Shown: positions 1 through 9,188 of the stretch, one piece after another | Layout: every line of letters begins with the position of its first letter | How positions within the stretch are numbered: position 1 is the first letter of the stretch | From: DASYLJ01 sp964404165 | Lineage (GTDB): Bacteria > Desulfobacterota > Binatia > DP-6 | Assembly: GCA_964404165.1 (NCBI GenBank) | Contig: CAYOIZ010000008.1 | Span: 62,001 to 126,000 of the forward strand | Direction of reading: 5' to 3' | Length of the DNA: 64,000 nt | Notes under the pieces: generated by a model | What the model was told of the DNA's origin: nothing | Databases searched by the model: none | The model's input: only the letters and a program-made list of their open reading frames with translations | Program-made: the position numbers and the translations under genes

Positions 1-2499
1 GAGTCCTGCCGCCGAGAAGATGTCGACCACCTGATCGGCTGCACTGATCGCTTGGCTGACGATCTGGCGAATCGCGGCGTTGAGTTCTTCCTCCGGCCGA
101 GCGTCCACCAAGGATCGCTTCACTAATGCGGCCTTCACGGCTTGGAAGAACGCGACCTCATCCCGGACGCGAATGGCGTCCTCGTGGGGTACGGCCAGTG
201 CGAACGCCTTGCTCAGGTCGGTGACGGCGCGAACGAGTCGATCCTTCCCCTCGTCCTGATTCAGGATGTGCTCCTGGGCGGTGGGGAGGAACTTAAAGAC
301 CGCCTGCGGCCCCTGCGCGAGCACCGCGGGATAGTCGAGCCCGTGGAAGAGGTCTTGGCAGACTTCGAACTTCGCCAGCATGACGGCCACTGCCTCGCGC
401 TGGTCGATAGCGGTGTCGCCTTTGCCGCCGGACTGCGTGTATGTCGCGAGCGCGTCGCGGAGCTGCTCTGCCAGGCCCAGGTAGTCGACGATCAGGCCGC
501 CGGGCTTGTCCTTGAAAACCCGGTTCACCCGCGCGATGGCCTGCATCAGCCCGTGGCCACGCATGGGCTTGTCCACGTAGAGCGTGTGCAGGCATGGCGC
601 GTCGAACCCGGTGAGCCACATGTCCCTTACGATGACGAGCTTCAGCGGGTGTTTGGCGTTCTTGAAGCGGGCCGCCATGGCCTCGCGGCCAGGCTTACCG
701 CGGATGTGTTGTTGCCATGGCAGCGGGTCGGAGGCCGAGCCGGTCATCACTACCTTGATCGCCCCCTTGTCGTCGTCGGGGTCATGCCAGTCCGGGCGGA
801 GCTTGGTGATCGCCGCATACAGCTCGACGCAGATACGCCGGCTCATGCAGACAATCATCGCCTTGCCGTTCATGGCCTCCTGCCGCTGCTCGAAGTGGGC
901 GACCAGGTCCTTGGCGATCAACGCGACCCGCTTCTCAGTCCCCACCAGGGCTTCGATCTGTGCCCAGCGGCTCTTGAGGCGTTCGCGGCGGGAGTCCTCC
1001 TCGCCCTCCGTGACCTCCTCGAACGCGGGATCAATCTTTGGTCGCTCCGACTCCTGGAGTTCGAGCTTCGCCAGCCGCCCCTCGTAGTAGATCGGAACCG
1101 TCGCTCCGTCCTCCACAGCGCGCCGAATGTCGTAGATGCTGATGTAGTCACCAAAGACTGCGCGCGTGTTCTTGTCGGTCGACTCGATCGGCGTGCCCGT
1201 AAATCCGATGAACGACGCATTTGGGAGTGCGTCGCGCAGGTGCCGGGCGAAGCCATCGATGAAGTCGTACTGGCTCCTATGGGCCTCGTCCGCGATGACG
1301 ACGATATTCCGGCGGTCGCTCAGGAGGGGAAATTGATCTCCCTTCTCCTCGGGGAAGAACTTCTGAACCGTCGTGAACACAACGCCGCCGGATGCCACGG
1401 TGAGCTTCTCCCGCAGGTCAGCGCGACTCGTGACTTGCACCGGCTCCTGTCGGACCAGCGCCTGGCAGCGGCCGAAGGTGCCGAAGAGCTGATCGTCGAG
1501 GTCGTTGCGGTCGGTGAGGAGGACCAGGGTCGGGTTCTCCATCTCTGGGTGCAGAATCAACTTCCCGGCGAAGAACAGCATTGTCAGGCTTTTGCCGGAC
1601 CCCTGCGTGTGCCACACGACGCCCGCCCGGTGATCGCCGCTCGGGCGAGACGCCGTGACCGTTGCGGCAACGGCATTCTGAACCGCGTGAAACTGGTGGT
1701 AGCCCGCGAGCTTCTTCGCGATGTCCCCGCGCTCCTCCTCGAAGACGAGGAAGTGACGGACGAGATCGAGCAGCCGACGCTTGTCGAAGACCCCCCTCAG
1801 AAGGACTTCCAGCCCCAACAAATGGGACGGGGCGAGGGCCTCGCCCTCGATGGTGCGCCAGGGTGCGAAGCGTTCCCGGTCGGCGGTGAGCGACCCGATC
1901 CTGGCTTCGAGGCCATCGCTGACGACCAGCAGTTCGTTGAAGTGGAACAGTGAGGGCACTTGGTGCTTGTAGGTTTGCAACTGGTGGAATGCGGTCCAGA
2001 TGTCGGCTTTCTCGTCGGCCGGGTTCTTCAGCTCGATGACCGCGAGCGGAAGAGCGTTCACGAAGACGACGATATCGGGTCGGCGGTTCCGGCCGTTCTC
2101 CACCACGGTGAACTGATTGATTACCAACCAGTCGTTGTTCTCCGGCGCGTCGAAGTCGAAGAGCCGGACGCGGTCGCCGACAATCCGCTCATCCTTGCCC
2201 TGGAACTCAACCTCGACACCGTCCACCATCAGGCGATGGTTGCGCCGGTTCTGTTGGATCAGGGTGGGCGACTCTTGGAGGAGCAGCTTCCGTACAGCCT
2301 CCTCGCGCGCCGCGGCGGGTAGCGTTGGATTGAGCCTATCGATGCAGGCGCGAACTCGGTCCGTGAGCACTATATCCCCGAGCGACGAGCGGAATGGCCC
2401 CGGCTCTCCCGCAACTCCGTGTTCAATGTCGTACCCGAGGTCGTCGAGCCATCGGAGAGCCTGGTGCTCTGCGGTGTTCTCTGAGAGCTTCTGACTCAG
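1..2499 (-). CDS. hsdR: Type I restriction enzyme R subunit HsdR (partial, runs off left edge)
   Basis: Motor and nuclease subunit of a type I restriction-modification enzyme. It translocates DNA with ATP and cuts unmodified DNA in complex with HsdM and HsdS. The minus-strand frame is open from about 2499 to base 1, giving some 833 codons; the usual length is about 1000, so the C-terminus lies outside the window. Visible motifs in order are a PD-(D/E)XK-like stretch ending in ELKNP near residue 156, Walker A WHTQGSGKS near residue 300, DEAH in ADEAHRSQ near residue 405, and the following GFTGTP motif. The N-terminus LSENTAEHQALRWLDDLGYD fits the family. No ATG or GTG sits at the expected start; a CTG at 2497-2499 overlaps the preceding stop as CTGA and is the best candidate, but the start is uncertain. 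Confidence 0.9.
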   Translation of the reverse strand, partial: MSQKLSENTAEHQALRWLDDLGYDIEHGVAGEPGPFRSSLGDIVLTDRVRACIDRLNPTLPAAAREEAVRKLLLQESPTLIQQNRRNHRLMVDGVEVEFQGKDERIVGDRVRLFDFDAPENNDWLVINQFTVVENGRNRRPDIVVFVNALPLAVIELKNPADEKADIWTAFHQLQTYKHQVPSLFHFNELLVVSDGLEARIGSLTADRERFAPWRTIEGEALAPSHLLGLEVLLRGVFDKRRLLDLVRHFLVFEEERGDIAKKLAGYHQFHAVQNAVAATVTASRPSGDHRAGVVWHTQGSGKSLTMLFFAGKLILHPEMENPTLVLLTDRNDLDDQLFGTFGRCQALVRQEPVQVTSRADLREKLTVASGGVVFTTVQKFFPEEKGDQFPLLSDRRNIVVIADEAHRSQYDFIDGFARHLRDALPNASFIGFTGTPIESTDKNTRAVFGDYISIYDIRRAVEDGATVPIYYEGRLAKLELQESERPKIDPAFEEVTEGEEDSRRERLKSRWAQIEALVGTEKRVALIAKDLVAHFEQRQEAMNGKAMIVCMSRRICVELYAAITKLRPDWHDPDDDKGAIKVVMTGSASDPLPWQQHIRGKPGREAMAARFKNAKHPLKLVIVRDMWLTGFDAPCLHTLYVDKPMRGHGLMQAIARVNRVFKDKPGGLIVDYLGLAEQLRDALATYTQSGGKGDTAIDQREAVAVMLAKFEVCQDLFHGLDYPAVLAQGPQAVFKFLPTAQEHILNQDEGKDRLVRAVTDLSKAFALAVPHEDAIRVRDEVAFFQAVKAALVKRSLVDARPEEELNAAIRQIVSQAISAADQVVDIFSAAGL

Positions 2500-2738
2500 G
2501 GGGGCGTCCCCCCGCGGCTCCGCCCACTGGCTAGGAGGGTGAACTGCTTCGCCCACGTCGTGGGGGGCGAGAAACAGAGTCCGTCCTCGCGAGCGAAGGC
2601 GCAGACTGTAGCGAGCATGTTCTTCGAACAAATGTCGGGATTGGTGTGGCGGCAGCCAACTGTCTCCACGGCCGTGTCGCCTGGCAACAGCGGTTCGTGA
2701 AAGCGTCTAGCCTGCTTAGTCTTATGCCGAGTGCTCAC
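2496..2738 (-). CDS. Small Cys-rich protein inside the type I R-M operon
   Basis: 80-residue protein of unknown function encoded between hsdS and hsdR. It starts with GTG in a GTGA overlap with the hsdS stop and ends in a CTGA overlap with the putative hsdR start, so it sits in the operon as a coupled cistron. It has four cysteines (29, 37, 46, 55) with His31 close by, the last three spaced nine residues apart. This could be a small zinc site, which is inference. The middle stretch (VCAFAREDGLCFSPP and a Trp-rich segment) looks like a conserved protein core, while the last ten residues (Gly/Arg/Pro) look less constrained. I do not recognise a named family. Possible roles are a regulator or a partner of the restriction complex. 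Confidence 0.55.
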   Translation of the reverse strand: MSTRHKTKQARRFHEPLLPGDTAVETVGCRHTNPDICSKNMLATVCAFAREDGLCFSPPTTWAKQFTLLASGRSRGGTPP

Positions 2739-4021
2739 AATGGCTCCTCCAGTGAGGGGCGGTTGGTCTTGCCACCGCCCGCGCCAGAGATAAGTGTCGG
2801 GAGCAGCGTGTCGCGCAGGGCGTCAAGAGTGCGCGCTTCGCGTTCGTTGGTCGCGACCCTCGAAAGCAAAGGGCCGGCGACAGCAGAGAATTGGTCTAGA
2901 ACTCTACGGCAAGGGCGGACAATCCGAGTTGCGAGTACCGTCTCTGGCCGAACAGCCGGGTACGCCCCGCCGTCAGCCATGTGGGCAAGCCTCTCGATGT
3001 TCTCGACGGCGGTTGCCGCAAAATATACGAACTCTGCGGCAGAGGCGTGCTTAGGGCGAAGCACCGCGAAGCCCGTGCTTCCGGTAAGCCCTTCGTCAGC
3101 AATGAACGCATAGGATCCATTGCCTGGACGTACCGTGCCGACGATAGTGTCTTTGGGACGAAGCACCCGTTGTGCCCGGCTCGGCGCGTCTTGAAGGTCA
3201 TACTCGCTAACGGCGTCGATGCGCCCCCATTTCGTGTTCGAGAGATCGACATAGCGAATTGAATCCGGGCGCGTGTTTTTGGACCAAGTCTCAGGATTCA
3301 ACAATGCGAGGTCTGCGAGAGTTCCCGGCTCCCAATCCTCTGGAAGGTCTCCGAACTCCGATCGCATGAGGCGAGAGGGAAAGAGGTCGACGATTGCCTT
3401 GGGAAGTTCAGAAAGGCGGCAGTCAGCCTTGGCGCGAACTGGGTCGAAGTCAACGAACCATGACATGAAGAGCGCTCGCGCAATCCCCTCCAGGGTCTCG
3501 TTCATCCGACGGTTTAGCTCGATCTTGTCGTCCAGCGTGCCGAGGATGTGGGCGATGACGCGCTGTTCGTTAATGGATGGCAACGTCAGCAGGACCTTCC
3601 GAAGTTCACTCTGCTTGATGCCCAGGACTGTCGTTCCCGTTGCCCTTGCGCGCAGTTGGTCCTGCACCTCCGCGGACTGCATCAGGAACTTCAGATAGGT
3701 GTTGTCCAGAACACCGGGCTTCCCTCGGAGGGCAATGAGGCGCTGCGCCAGCGCGACGCGCTCTGCCCCCAATTGTGCGACTTCTCCTAACGGAGCCTCC
3801 GTTGTGACGACTACGTCACCCGCGTTTGGGATGCCGCGACGCATCCAAGGCTCATAGTCGTCAACGGCAATAAACTCATCAGGAGGTTCAATCCTACCGC
3901 GCTTGACTACCTTGGCTGTGATGAGCGGAATTCCGGAGGTCGTCTTCTTTGGAGTCTTGCCACGGTAGTCAATCAGGGTCGCGCACTCTTCAAGCGGCCG
4001 GACCACCCGCTCATGGGTCAT
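2735..4021 (-). CDS. hsdS: Type I restriction-modification specificity subunit HsdS
   Basis: 428-residue DNA-recognition subunit that gives sequence specificity to both methylation and restriction. It shows the usual two-half layout: a first target recognition domain (residues about 5-150), a conserved helical spacer around NEQRVIAHILGTLDDKIELNRRMNETLE, a second recognition domain from about residue 225, and a C-terminal helical repeat (TLDALRDTLLPTLISG). The start overlaps the hsdM stop as ATGA, so translation is likely coupled. The recognition sequence cannot be read from the protein. Confidence 0.93.
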   Translation of the reverse strand: MTHERVVRPLEECATLIDYRGKTPKKTTSGIPLITAKVVKRGRIEPPDEFIAVDDYEPWMRRGIPNAGDVVVTTEAPLGEVAQLGAERVALAQRLIALRGKPGVLDNTYLKFLMQSAEVQDQLRARATGTTVLGIKQSELRKVLLTLPSINEQRVIAHILGTLDDKIELNRRMNETLEGIARALFMSWFVDFDPVRAKADCRLSELPKAIVDLFPSRLMRSEFGDLPEDWEPGTLADLALLNPETWSKNTRPDSIRYVDLSNTKWGRIDAVSEYDLQDAPSRAQRVLRPKDTIVGTVRPGNGSYAFIADEGLTGSTGFAVLRPKHASAAEFVYFAATAVENIERLAHMADGGAYPAVRPETVLATRIVRPCRRVLDQFSAVAGPLLSRVATNEREARTLDALRDTLLPTLISGAGGGKTNRPSLEEPL

Positions 4022-5892
4022 AACCCGAGGGCCTTAAGATTGGCGGCAATGGCGGCGTCCAACTTTGCGGCCTCGGCGTGTTGATCACGCAGCGTGGCGG
4101 TAAACCGTTTCATCTTCTCTTCGAACGGCTCGCCGTCATTCTCCTGCGCCCCCGCGCCGACGTAGCGGCCAGGCGTGAGCACGTGCCCGTGCTTGCGGAT
4201 GTCGTCGAGCTTCGTGGCCATGCAGAAACCGGGTACGTCGGCGTAGCTGCTCGCGCCCCTTTCGCCGCGCCAGGCGTGATATGTGGCCGCGATTTGGGCA
4301 ATGTCCGTGGCCGTCAACTCACGCTGAACCCGGCTCACCATAGCGCCTTGCTTACGTGCGTCGATGAACAGCACCTCGCCCCGCCGGTCGCGGAAGCGGT
4401 GATTCTTCTTGTCGCGGCAGATCACCCACAGGCACACCGGGATTTGCGTCGAGTAGAAGAGTTGGCCCGGCAGCGCCACCAAGCAGTCGATGAGGTCCGC
4501 CTCTACGAGGGCGGCGCGAATGTCCCCTTCACCTGACTGGTTCGAGGACATCGAGCCGTTGGCTAAGAGAAACGCGGCCAGGCCGGTAGGGGCTAGATGG
4601 TGGATGAAGTGCTCTACCCACGCGAAATTCCCGTTCCCGATGGGTGGTACCCCGTACTTCCAGCGAACGTCCTCGCGGAGATGCTCGCCACCCCAAGCCG
4701 AGTCGTTGAAGGGTGGATTCGCGATGATGAAGTCGGCTTTCAAATCGGGGTGCTGGTCCTTCAGGAAGCTCCCAGCGGTGTCCGGTTCACCGAGGTCGGC
4801 GTCGATCCCCCGGATCGCGAGGTTCATCTTCGCAAGCCGCCACGTGGTGACGTTCGACTCCTGTCCGAAGATCGAGATGTCACCGACCCGGCCGCCATGT
4901 GCCTCGACGAACTTCTCACTCTGCACGAACATGCCGCCGCTCCCGCAACACGGGTCGTAGACGCGGCCCTTGTAGGGCGCGAGCATCTCGACCAGGACGC
5001 GAACCACGCACCGGGGGGTGTAGAACTGGCCGCCCTTCTTGCCTTCGGCGCTGGCGAACTGCGACAGGAAGTACTCGTAGACTCGGCCGAGGATGTCCTT
5101 CTTCCGGGACTCCTCGTCGCCGAGTCCGATGGTGCTCACCAAGTCGATCAACGTGCCGAGGCGCTGTTTGTTGAGGGTCGGGCGCGCGTAGTCCTTCGGG
5201 AGCACGCCCTTGAGGCTCGGGTTGTCGCGCTCGATGGCGACCATCGCATCGTCGATCAGCTTCCCGATGTTGGGCTGCTTCGCCTGCCCTTGGAGGTGCT
5301 GCCAGCGGCCCTCTTTGGGAACCCAGAAGACATTCTGCGCGCGGTACTCGTCTGGGTCTTCAGGGTCGGCCCCGTCCGCCTTCTCGGCTTCGAGCTGGTG
5401 CTGGCGCTCGGCGAAGGCGTCGCTCACGTACTTCAGGAAGATGAGGCCGAGGACGACATGCTTGTACTCAGAGGCGTCCATACTGCCGCGCAGCTCGTCG
5501 GCGGTCTTCCAGAGCGTCGCCTCGAACCCAAGATCGCTGCCGGTCTTCTTGCGAGCAGGAGTTACCAGTGCGTTCTGCTCGTCCCGCCCGAGAATCCTGC
5601 CGACGAGGACTGCCTTCTCCCGCCCGTTCCGGTCGAGGCCGAGAGCATCGCAGATGCCTTGCAGCTCTTCACGCTTCAGGAGCCCCAGCACGTCCTCAAA
5701 CGGCACGGACCGGGACCGCACCAGGGCATCGATGTGGTGATCCAGGACCCGCCGGTCCTCGACCTCAAGCGCGAAGTGCTCGGTGAGTTCGGAAAGGCGG
5801 GCCCGATTTAGCGTGGCGAGGGCGTCGCGGCGGGTCTTGGGCGGCAGCGGCACGGCGGGGGAGGAGGTCTGAGCCTCCAAACTCGTACGCAT
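4018..5892 (-). CDS. hsdM: Type I restriction-modification DNA methyltransferase subunit HsdM
   Basis: 624-residue N6-adenine methyltransferase subunit and first gene of the operon. The N-terminal 110 residues are an extension that includes a SAP-like segment (LKREELQGICDALGLDRNGREK, residues about 72-93), then the HsdM N-terminal helical domain (about 119-260). The methyltransferase domain has motif I DPCCGSGG (313-320) for S-adenosylmethionine and the catalytic motif NPPF (392-395). It is longer than many HsdM proteins (about 500-530 residues) because of the extension. hsdS follows with an ATGA overlap. It is divergent from the gene at 6088. Confidence 0.95.
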   Translation of the reverse strand: MRTSLEAQTSSPAVPLPPKTRRDALATLNRARLSELTEHFALEVEDRRVLDHHIDALVRSRSVPFEDVLGLLKREELQGICDALGLDRNGREKAVLVGRILGRDEQNALVTPARKKTGSDLGFEATLWKTADELRGSMDASEYKHVVLGLIFLKYVSDAFAERQHQLEAEKADGADPEDPDEYRAQNVFWVPKEGRWQHLQGQAKQPNIGKLIDDAMVAIERDNPSLKGVLPKDYARPTLNKQRLGTLIDLVSTIGLGDEESRKKDILGRVYEYFLSQFASAEGKKGGQFYTPRCVVRVLVEMLAPYKGRVYDPCCGSGGMFVQSEKFVEAHGGRVGDISIFGQESNVTTWRLAKMNLAIRGIDADLGEPDTAGSFLKDQHPDLKADFIIANPPFNDSAWGGEHLREDVRWKYGVPPIGNGNFAWVEHFIHHLAPTGLAAFLLANGSMSSNQSGEGDIRAALVEADLIDCLVALPGQLFYSTQIPVCLWVICRDKKNHRFRDRRGEVLFIDARKQGAMVSRVQRELTATDIAQIAATYHAWRGERGASSYADVPGFCMATKLDDIRKHGHVLTPGRYVGAGAQENDGEPFEEKMKRFTATLRDQHAEAAKLDAAIAANLKALGL

Positions 5893-5901
5893 GTTCGCAC
5901 C

Positions 5902-5931
5902 GCTCTACTTTGCCATGAGGCGAGCCGTCAA
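5902..5931 (-). promoter_or_regulatory. Possible hsdM promoter
   Basis: On the minus strand TTGACG (5926-5931) is followed after 18 bases by TAGAGC (5902-5907). The hsdM ATG begins only nine bases after the -10-like box, so the transcript would be leaderless or nearly so, and no Shine-Dalgarno sequence is seen. The -10 match is weak. Confidence 0.3.
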
Positions 5932-6087
5932 TTTGCGCGGACGGGTCGTTGCGTGGTGCGCGGCTGATGCCGCGTAGCGGCCGGCGGGGCTGGCGTCCCT
6001 GGCAGCCCCATCGATCAGGCTATTCTTCCCGATCCCCATTGAGCAGCGCGCCACCCGGAGGTATCGGTGTGAGCGGGGGAGGGCGGG

Positions 6088-6681
6088 GTGGTGGAGACAT
6101 CGGAAGACCAGGTGCGAACGCCTTTTGGCGAAGCACGTCGATGTGCAGCACGGTCGTCGCGGACGGGGCAGCGATGTCGAAAGGCCGCGGTTAAGGGGGC
6201 GACAGTCTGCGCCACACATGGCGTAGGATGTAGGCGCAGGGCGGCGGCGGGAACGCGCAAGGACCCGCGCTTGGCGAGCCTGAAGACGGGGGCAGCGGCG
6301 AAGCCCGCGACCATCGAGCTACTCCGCGAGGCCGATCCCAGCTTCGCGGCCCGGCTCGGCTACTACCGCGAGCACAAAGAGCGGCTTCGGGACTGCGACG
6401 AGCTACTTTCCAGAAGCTGGGCGATTGCCGACGTCCTGCAAGAGCGATTGGAGGGGTCCAGCGAAGGCGCGCCGCCGTTGCTCCTCGCTCTACGCCACCT
6501 GACCGATACCTTCAGCGTTGTCTCGCGCCTCGAATCGCGGTTCGATACTCATCGCCATGTTCCAATTGCCGATTTGCAACAATTTATGGCCTTGGTTGTC
6601 GAGCTTGTTCAGGCGGAATTGCCTCGCGAGCGTGCGGTCGTCGTGATGGACCGTCTAGAGGCGGCTCTAGCGGTGAAGTGA
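6088..6681 (+). CDS. Cys/His-motif hypothetical protein of mobile-element type
   Basis: 197-residue protein with GTG start, preceded by a GGGAGG-like ribosome site. The N-terminal 50 residues carry C19, C30, C41 and H44 in the pattern CxxxSxxTGxxCxxxAxxGxxVCxxHG, a small metal-binding-type motif common in short phage and plasmid proteins. The rest is mostly helical, with a negative stretch (EHKERLRDCDELLSRSW) and no recognised domain. It is the first gene of the rightward operon, divergent from hsdM, and its stop overlaps the next start (GTGA). Function unknown; a DNA-binding or packaging-related role is only a guess. Confidence 0.75.
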   Translation: MVETSEDQVRTPFGEARRCAARSSRTGQRCRKAAVKGATVCATHGVGCRRRAAAGTRKDPRLASLKTGAAAKPATIELLREADPSFAARLGYYREHKERLRDCDELLSRSWAIADVLQERLEGSSEGAPPLLLALRHLTDTFSVVSRLESRFDTHRHVPIADLQQFMALVVELVQAELPRERAVVVMDRLEAALAVK

Positions 6682-7736
6682 ACCATCGGCCATTCGACAT
6701 TCGCGTGAAGAGACAATTCCCCGAGCGGCCGTCGAGCCTCCCACCGCCGGCCGATGGATTGGAACAGGTCGTCCTTCAGGTGCTCCGGGGGAGTTGTCTG
6801 GGGAATACTTCGGATCCGAGCAATGCTGCTGTCCTGGGCCGGCTAAGCCAAAGCCTCTGCGACGCGGGCCGCACGCTTCACGTCCTAAGCAACCGCCACC
6901 ACCTTTCGGTCGAGGACGTGGTGAGCCTCGCAGCGATCGTCGCCCGTGACTGGTACAGCCGGCGGCCGCTCCGGGATGACGCCGAGTGGGGATCGCAGGC
7001 CATCGCTGCGCCACTGTGGGCCACGTCGGCGCCAACGGCTCCGCGGCTGAAGGCTCGCTTGCCCGCGCTCCGCAAAGCGGCCGACGTGCTTCGCGATACG
7101 CACCGCGAGCTTTCAGGCGCTTTTGATGAGGCGGTGTCCAACAACGAGGCTGTGGGCTGGACCCCAGAGCAAGCGGCCTACCTTGTCGTCACGGAGACAA
7201 TAACCGCGAGCCGGCTCGCCTTTGCTCCCAGCATGGACGAGGCATCCCGTCGGCGGCGTCTCGCCGAGATCCCGGACGCGGTCTTCACCCTTGGCGAGGA
7301 CGCCGATCTTTTCGCCTACGACACGTTGGCTGGCATTTCCGGCATGGCCTTGATGCAGGCCACTGTCCTCGGCCTCCGCTTTGCCGAGGTGTGCGTTCGG
7401 AACCTCGACGGTCAGGTGGCGCGCCGCCCAGGCCGCCGGAGTCTCAGCCTCGAACGGGCGGCAGCGAAGACCATCACCGACTACTTCCAGCAGGAATGCG
7501 GAAGGGCGCTCTACCCTCATGCGGGGGTGCTATTGATCGCGGCGTGTCCGTCACAGGCGCTGAGGGGGTGGCAGACCGACGCGCTCAGGGTGGCGTCGGT
7601 GGCTGTGCCTGTGAGGAAGCGCAAGGCGATGCGTGGCCGGACACCACGGGACCTGCCAGACGATGCATACCTCCAATATTCGGAACGGCTCGGAAAGCGC
7701 GTCAAAACGCTCCTAGGGGGCAAAAAACCCCGGTAG
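6678..7736 (+). CDS. Hypothetical protein of the integrated element
   Basis: 352-residue protein I do not recognise. The GTG start overlaps the previous stop by four bases, so it is probably translated together with the 197-residue protein. It is rich in helices, with no signal peptide or membrane segment. The central part (residues about 145-260) contains a run resembling helical repeats, and the C-terminus is basic (PVRKRKAMRGRTPRDL and a final KRVKTLLGGKKPR), which would suit nucleic acid binding. Codon use and GC match the other genes of the element rather than the chromosome. Confidence 0.7.
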   Translation: MNHRPFDIRVKRQFPERPSSLPPPADGLEQVVLQVLRGSCLGNTSDPSNAAVLGRLSQSLCDAGRTLHVLSNRHHLSVEDVVSLAAIVARDWYSRRPLRDDAEWGSQAIAAPLWATSAPTAPRLKARLPALRKAADVLRDTHRELSGAFDEAVSNNEAVGWTPEQAAYLVVTETITASRLAFAPSMDEASRRRRLAEIPDAVFTLGEDADLFAYDTLAGISGMALMQATVLGLRFAEVCVRNLDGQVARRPGRRSLSLERAAAKTITDYFQQECGRALYPHAGVLLIAACPSQALRGWQTDALRVASVAVPVRKRKAMRGRTPRDLPDDAYLQYSERLGKRVKTLLGGKKPR

Positions 7737-7765
7737 TCTTCGGGGAGTTGTTAGCCCCTGTGCTG

Positions 7766-7800
7766 CCAGCATCGCTGCAGTACCGTTGGCGGCATGCTGG
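7766..7800 (+). promoter_or_regulatory. Inverted repeat overlapping the XRE gene start (possible operator)
   Basis: CCAGCAT (7766-7772) and ATGCTGG (7794-7800) are perfect inverted 7-mers, 21 bases apart, and the right half covers the ATG of the small XRE-type regulator. A regulator of this class often represses its own promoter, so this may be an autoregulatory site. The match is short and could be chance. Confidence 0.25.
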
Positions 7801-8015
7801 AGCCAATGGAGCGCATGACGCCGCTGCGGCGGCGCCGCTTCGAACTAGGGTGGCCGCAATGGAAGGTCGCCCTCCGGTCGGGTGTTGCGGTCGGCCGCAT
7901 CAGTTTTGCTGAGCGCGGCTTGATCGGCCTCAGTTGGGCGGAGCGCCGCGCGCTGGCCGAGGCCCTCGAAACGCGACACGAGGACCTATTCCCGGAAGAG
8001 CAGGCGCGTCCGTGA
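7794..8015 (+). CDS. Small XRE/Cro-type helix-turn-helix regulator
   Basis: 73-residue protein made almost only of a lambda-repressor-like HTH domain: LRRRRFELGWPQWKVALRSGV forms helices 1-2, VGRISFAERGLIGLS covers the recognition helix and following turn, and the tail ends in EDLFPEE, which is typical of short XRE proteins. It probably controls the replication genes downstream. Weak inverted repeats overlap its start. Confidence 0.75.
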   Translation: MLEPMERMTPLRRRRFELGWPQWKVALRSGVAVGRISFAERGLIGLSWAERRALAEALETRHEDLFPEEQARP

Positions 8016-8174
8016 GCTGCACGAGTAAGGGGCATGGGGTGCTGCTCCTCCTGGTCGCGGCCGGGTCCGCTGCACGTCCTGGACACGCCACGCGACGGGA
8101 GCGTCTCGGGACAGGTGCACGAACTGATGCGGACGCCCGCAACAGCAAAGCACCGCTCATCCGGCTTGGGTACG

Positions 8175-9188
8175 ATGACGTTCAGTGATCGCGGCACGCT
8201 CGGCCAGCGCGCCGACGAGGTGAAACGTCGGCTCCTCGACCCCGCCATGCTCGCGGCTGCCCTCAACCTGCCCGCGCGGCAGGTAGGCACCAGCCTGGCC
8301 GTACTCTGCCCCCAGCACGGCGAAAAGACACCCTCCTGCTCGCTGCGCGTCCACGATAACGGCATCGGCGTGTACTGCTTTGGCTGTGGGCTCAAGGGGA
8401 CCGCACTCGACCTGATCGCGGCGGTCCACGGGCTCGCGCTACGCGGCCGCGATTTCGTAAAGGTTGTCGAGCTAGCCGAGGCCATCGCTGGCACCCAAAG
8501 ACAATGTCCGCTGCCGCAACGCTCGGCGCTGCCAAGTGTGTCGCGGGACCCCGCTGTCCTGAAGGAGCTGTGGGACGCTTGTCCAGCGGTTACGACCGAC
8601 CCGGCCGTGACGGAGTGGATCGCTTCCCGTGGCCTCGATCCCGGCGACGTGCTGGATCGGCAGCTCGCGCGTGCTCTGCCGCACTCTGGTGCCCTCCCGC
8701 CCTGTGCCCGCACGAGGGCCGGGAGCTGGCGGGAGACGGGTCACCTCTGTGTGCTTCCGACCTGGAACGCCGCCGGTCAGCTCGTCGGTCTGCGCGCGCG
8801 CTTCGTCGGCACCGGCCATGCGCCGAGGGCCAAGGAATTGGCACCGTGCGGCGGGTGCGATGGTGTCTTTGCGGACGCGCTCACCAGGCACTTGCTCGCC
8901 GGTGGGAGCGGTGGAGCGCCCGTGCGGCTCGTGATCGCGGAAGGCAGCGTCGACTTCCTGACGTGGGCCACGGTGTTCTCTGATGCCGATGAGGCGGCAC
9001 CGGGCGTGGTCGGAATCTACAGCGGTGCCTGGACCGCCTCCATCGCCGAGCGGATCACGCTCGGCAATGAGATCCTAATCCGCATGCACGCCGATGCTGC
9101 TGGTGAGCGCTACCGCGCTGCGATCGAAGCAAGTCTCGGTGACCGGTGCCGCGTGCTTCAAGGAGAAGGCGAGGAACCGCAACAATGA
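8175..9188 (+). CDS. CHC2 zinc-finger / Toprim primase-like protein
   Basis: 337 residues from the ATG at 8175, which starts right before the conserved part; an upstream in-frame ATG at 8034 adds an unlikely tail. Near residues 45-80 there is a DnaG-like CHC2 zinc finger with CPQHGEKTPSC and YCFGCG. A Toprim-like region follows: the acidic motif in VIAEGSVDFLTW and IRMHADAAGERY, where the first Asp of the usual DxD is replaced by His. It should prime replication of the element together with the helicase encoded next, whose start overlaps its stop as ATGA. The typical RNA polymerase domain of DnaG is not evident between the two motifs. Confidence 0.85.
   Translation: MTFSDRGTLGQRADEVKRRLLDPAMLAAALNLPARQVGTSLAVLCPQHGEKTPSCSLRVHDNGIGVYCFGCGLKGTALDLIAAVHGLALRGRDFVKVVELAEAIAGTQRQCPLPQRSALPSVSRDPAVLKELWDACPAVTTDPAVTEWIASRGLDPGDVLDRQLARALPHSGALPPCARTRAGSWRETGHLCVLPTWNAAGQLVGLRARFVGTGHAPRAKELAPCGGCDGVFADALTRHLLAGGSGGAPVRLVIAEGSVDFLTWATVFSDADEAAPGVVGIYSGAWTASIAERITLGNEILIRMHADAAGERYRAAIEASLGDRCRVLQGEGEEPQQ

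Noticed and set aside
142..1953. Long plus-strand open frame of about 600 codons
   Set aside because: It is the exact antisense of hsdR; the minus strand shows restriction-helicase motifs.
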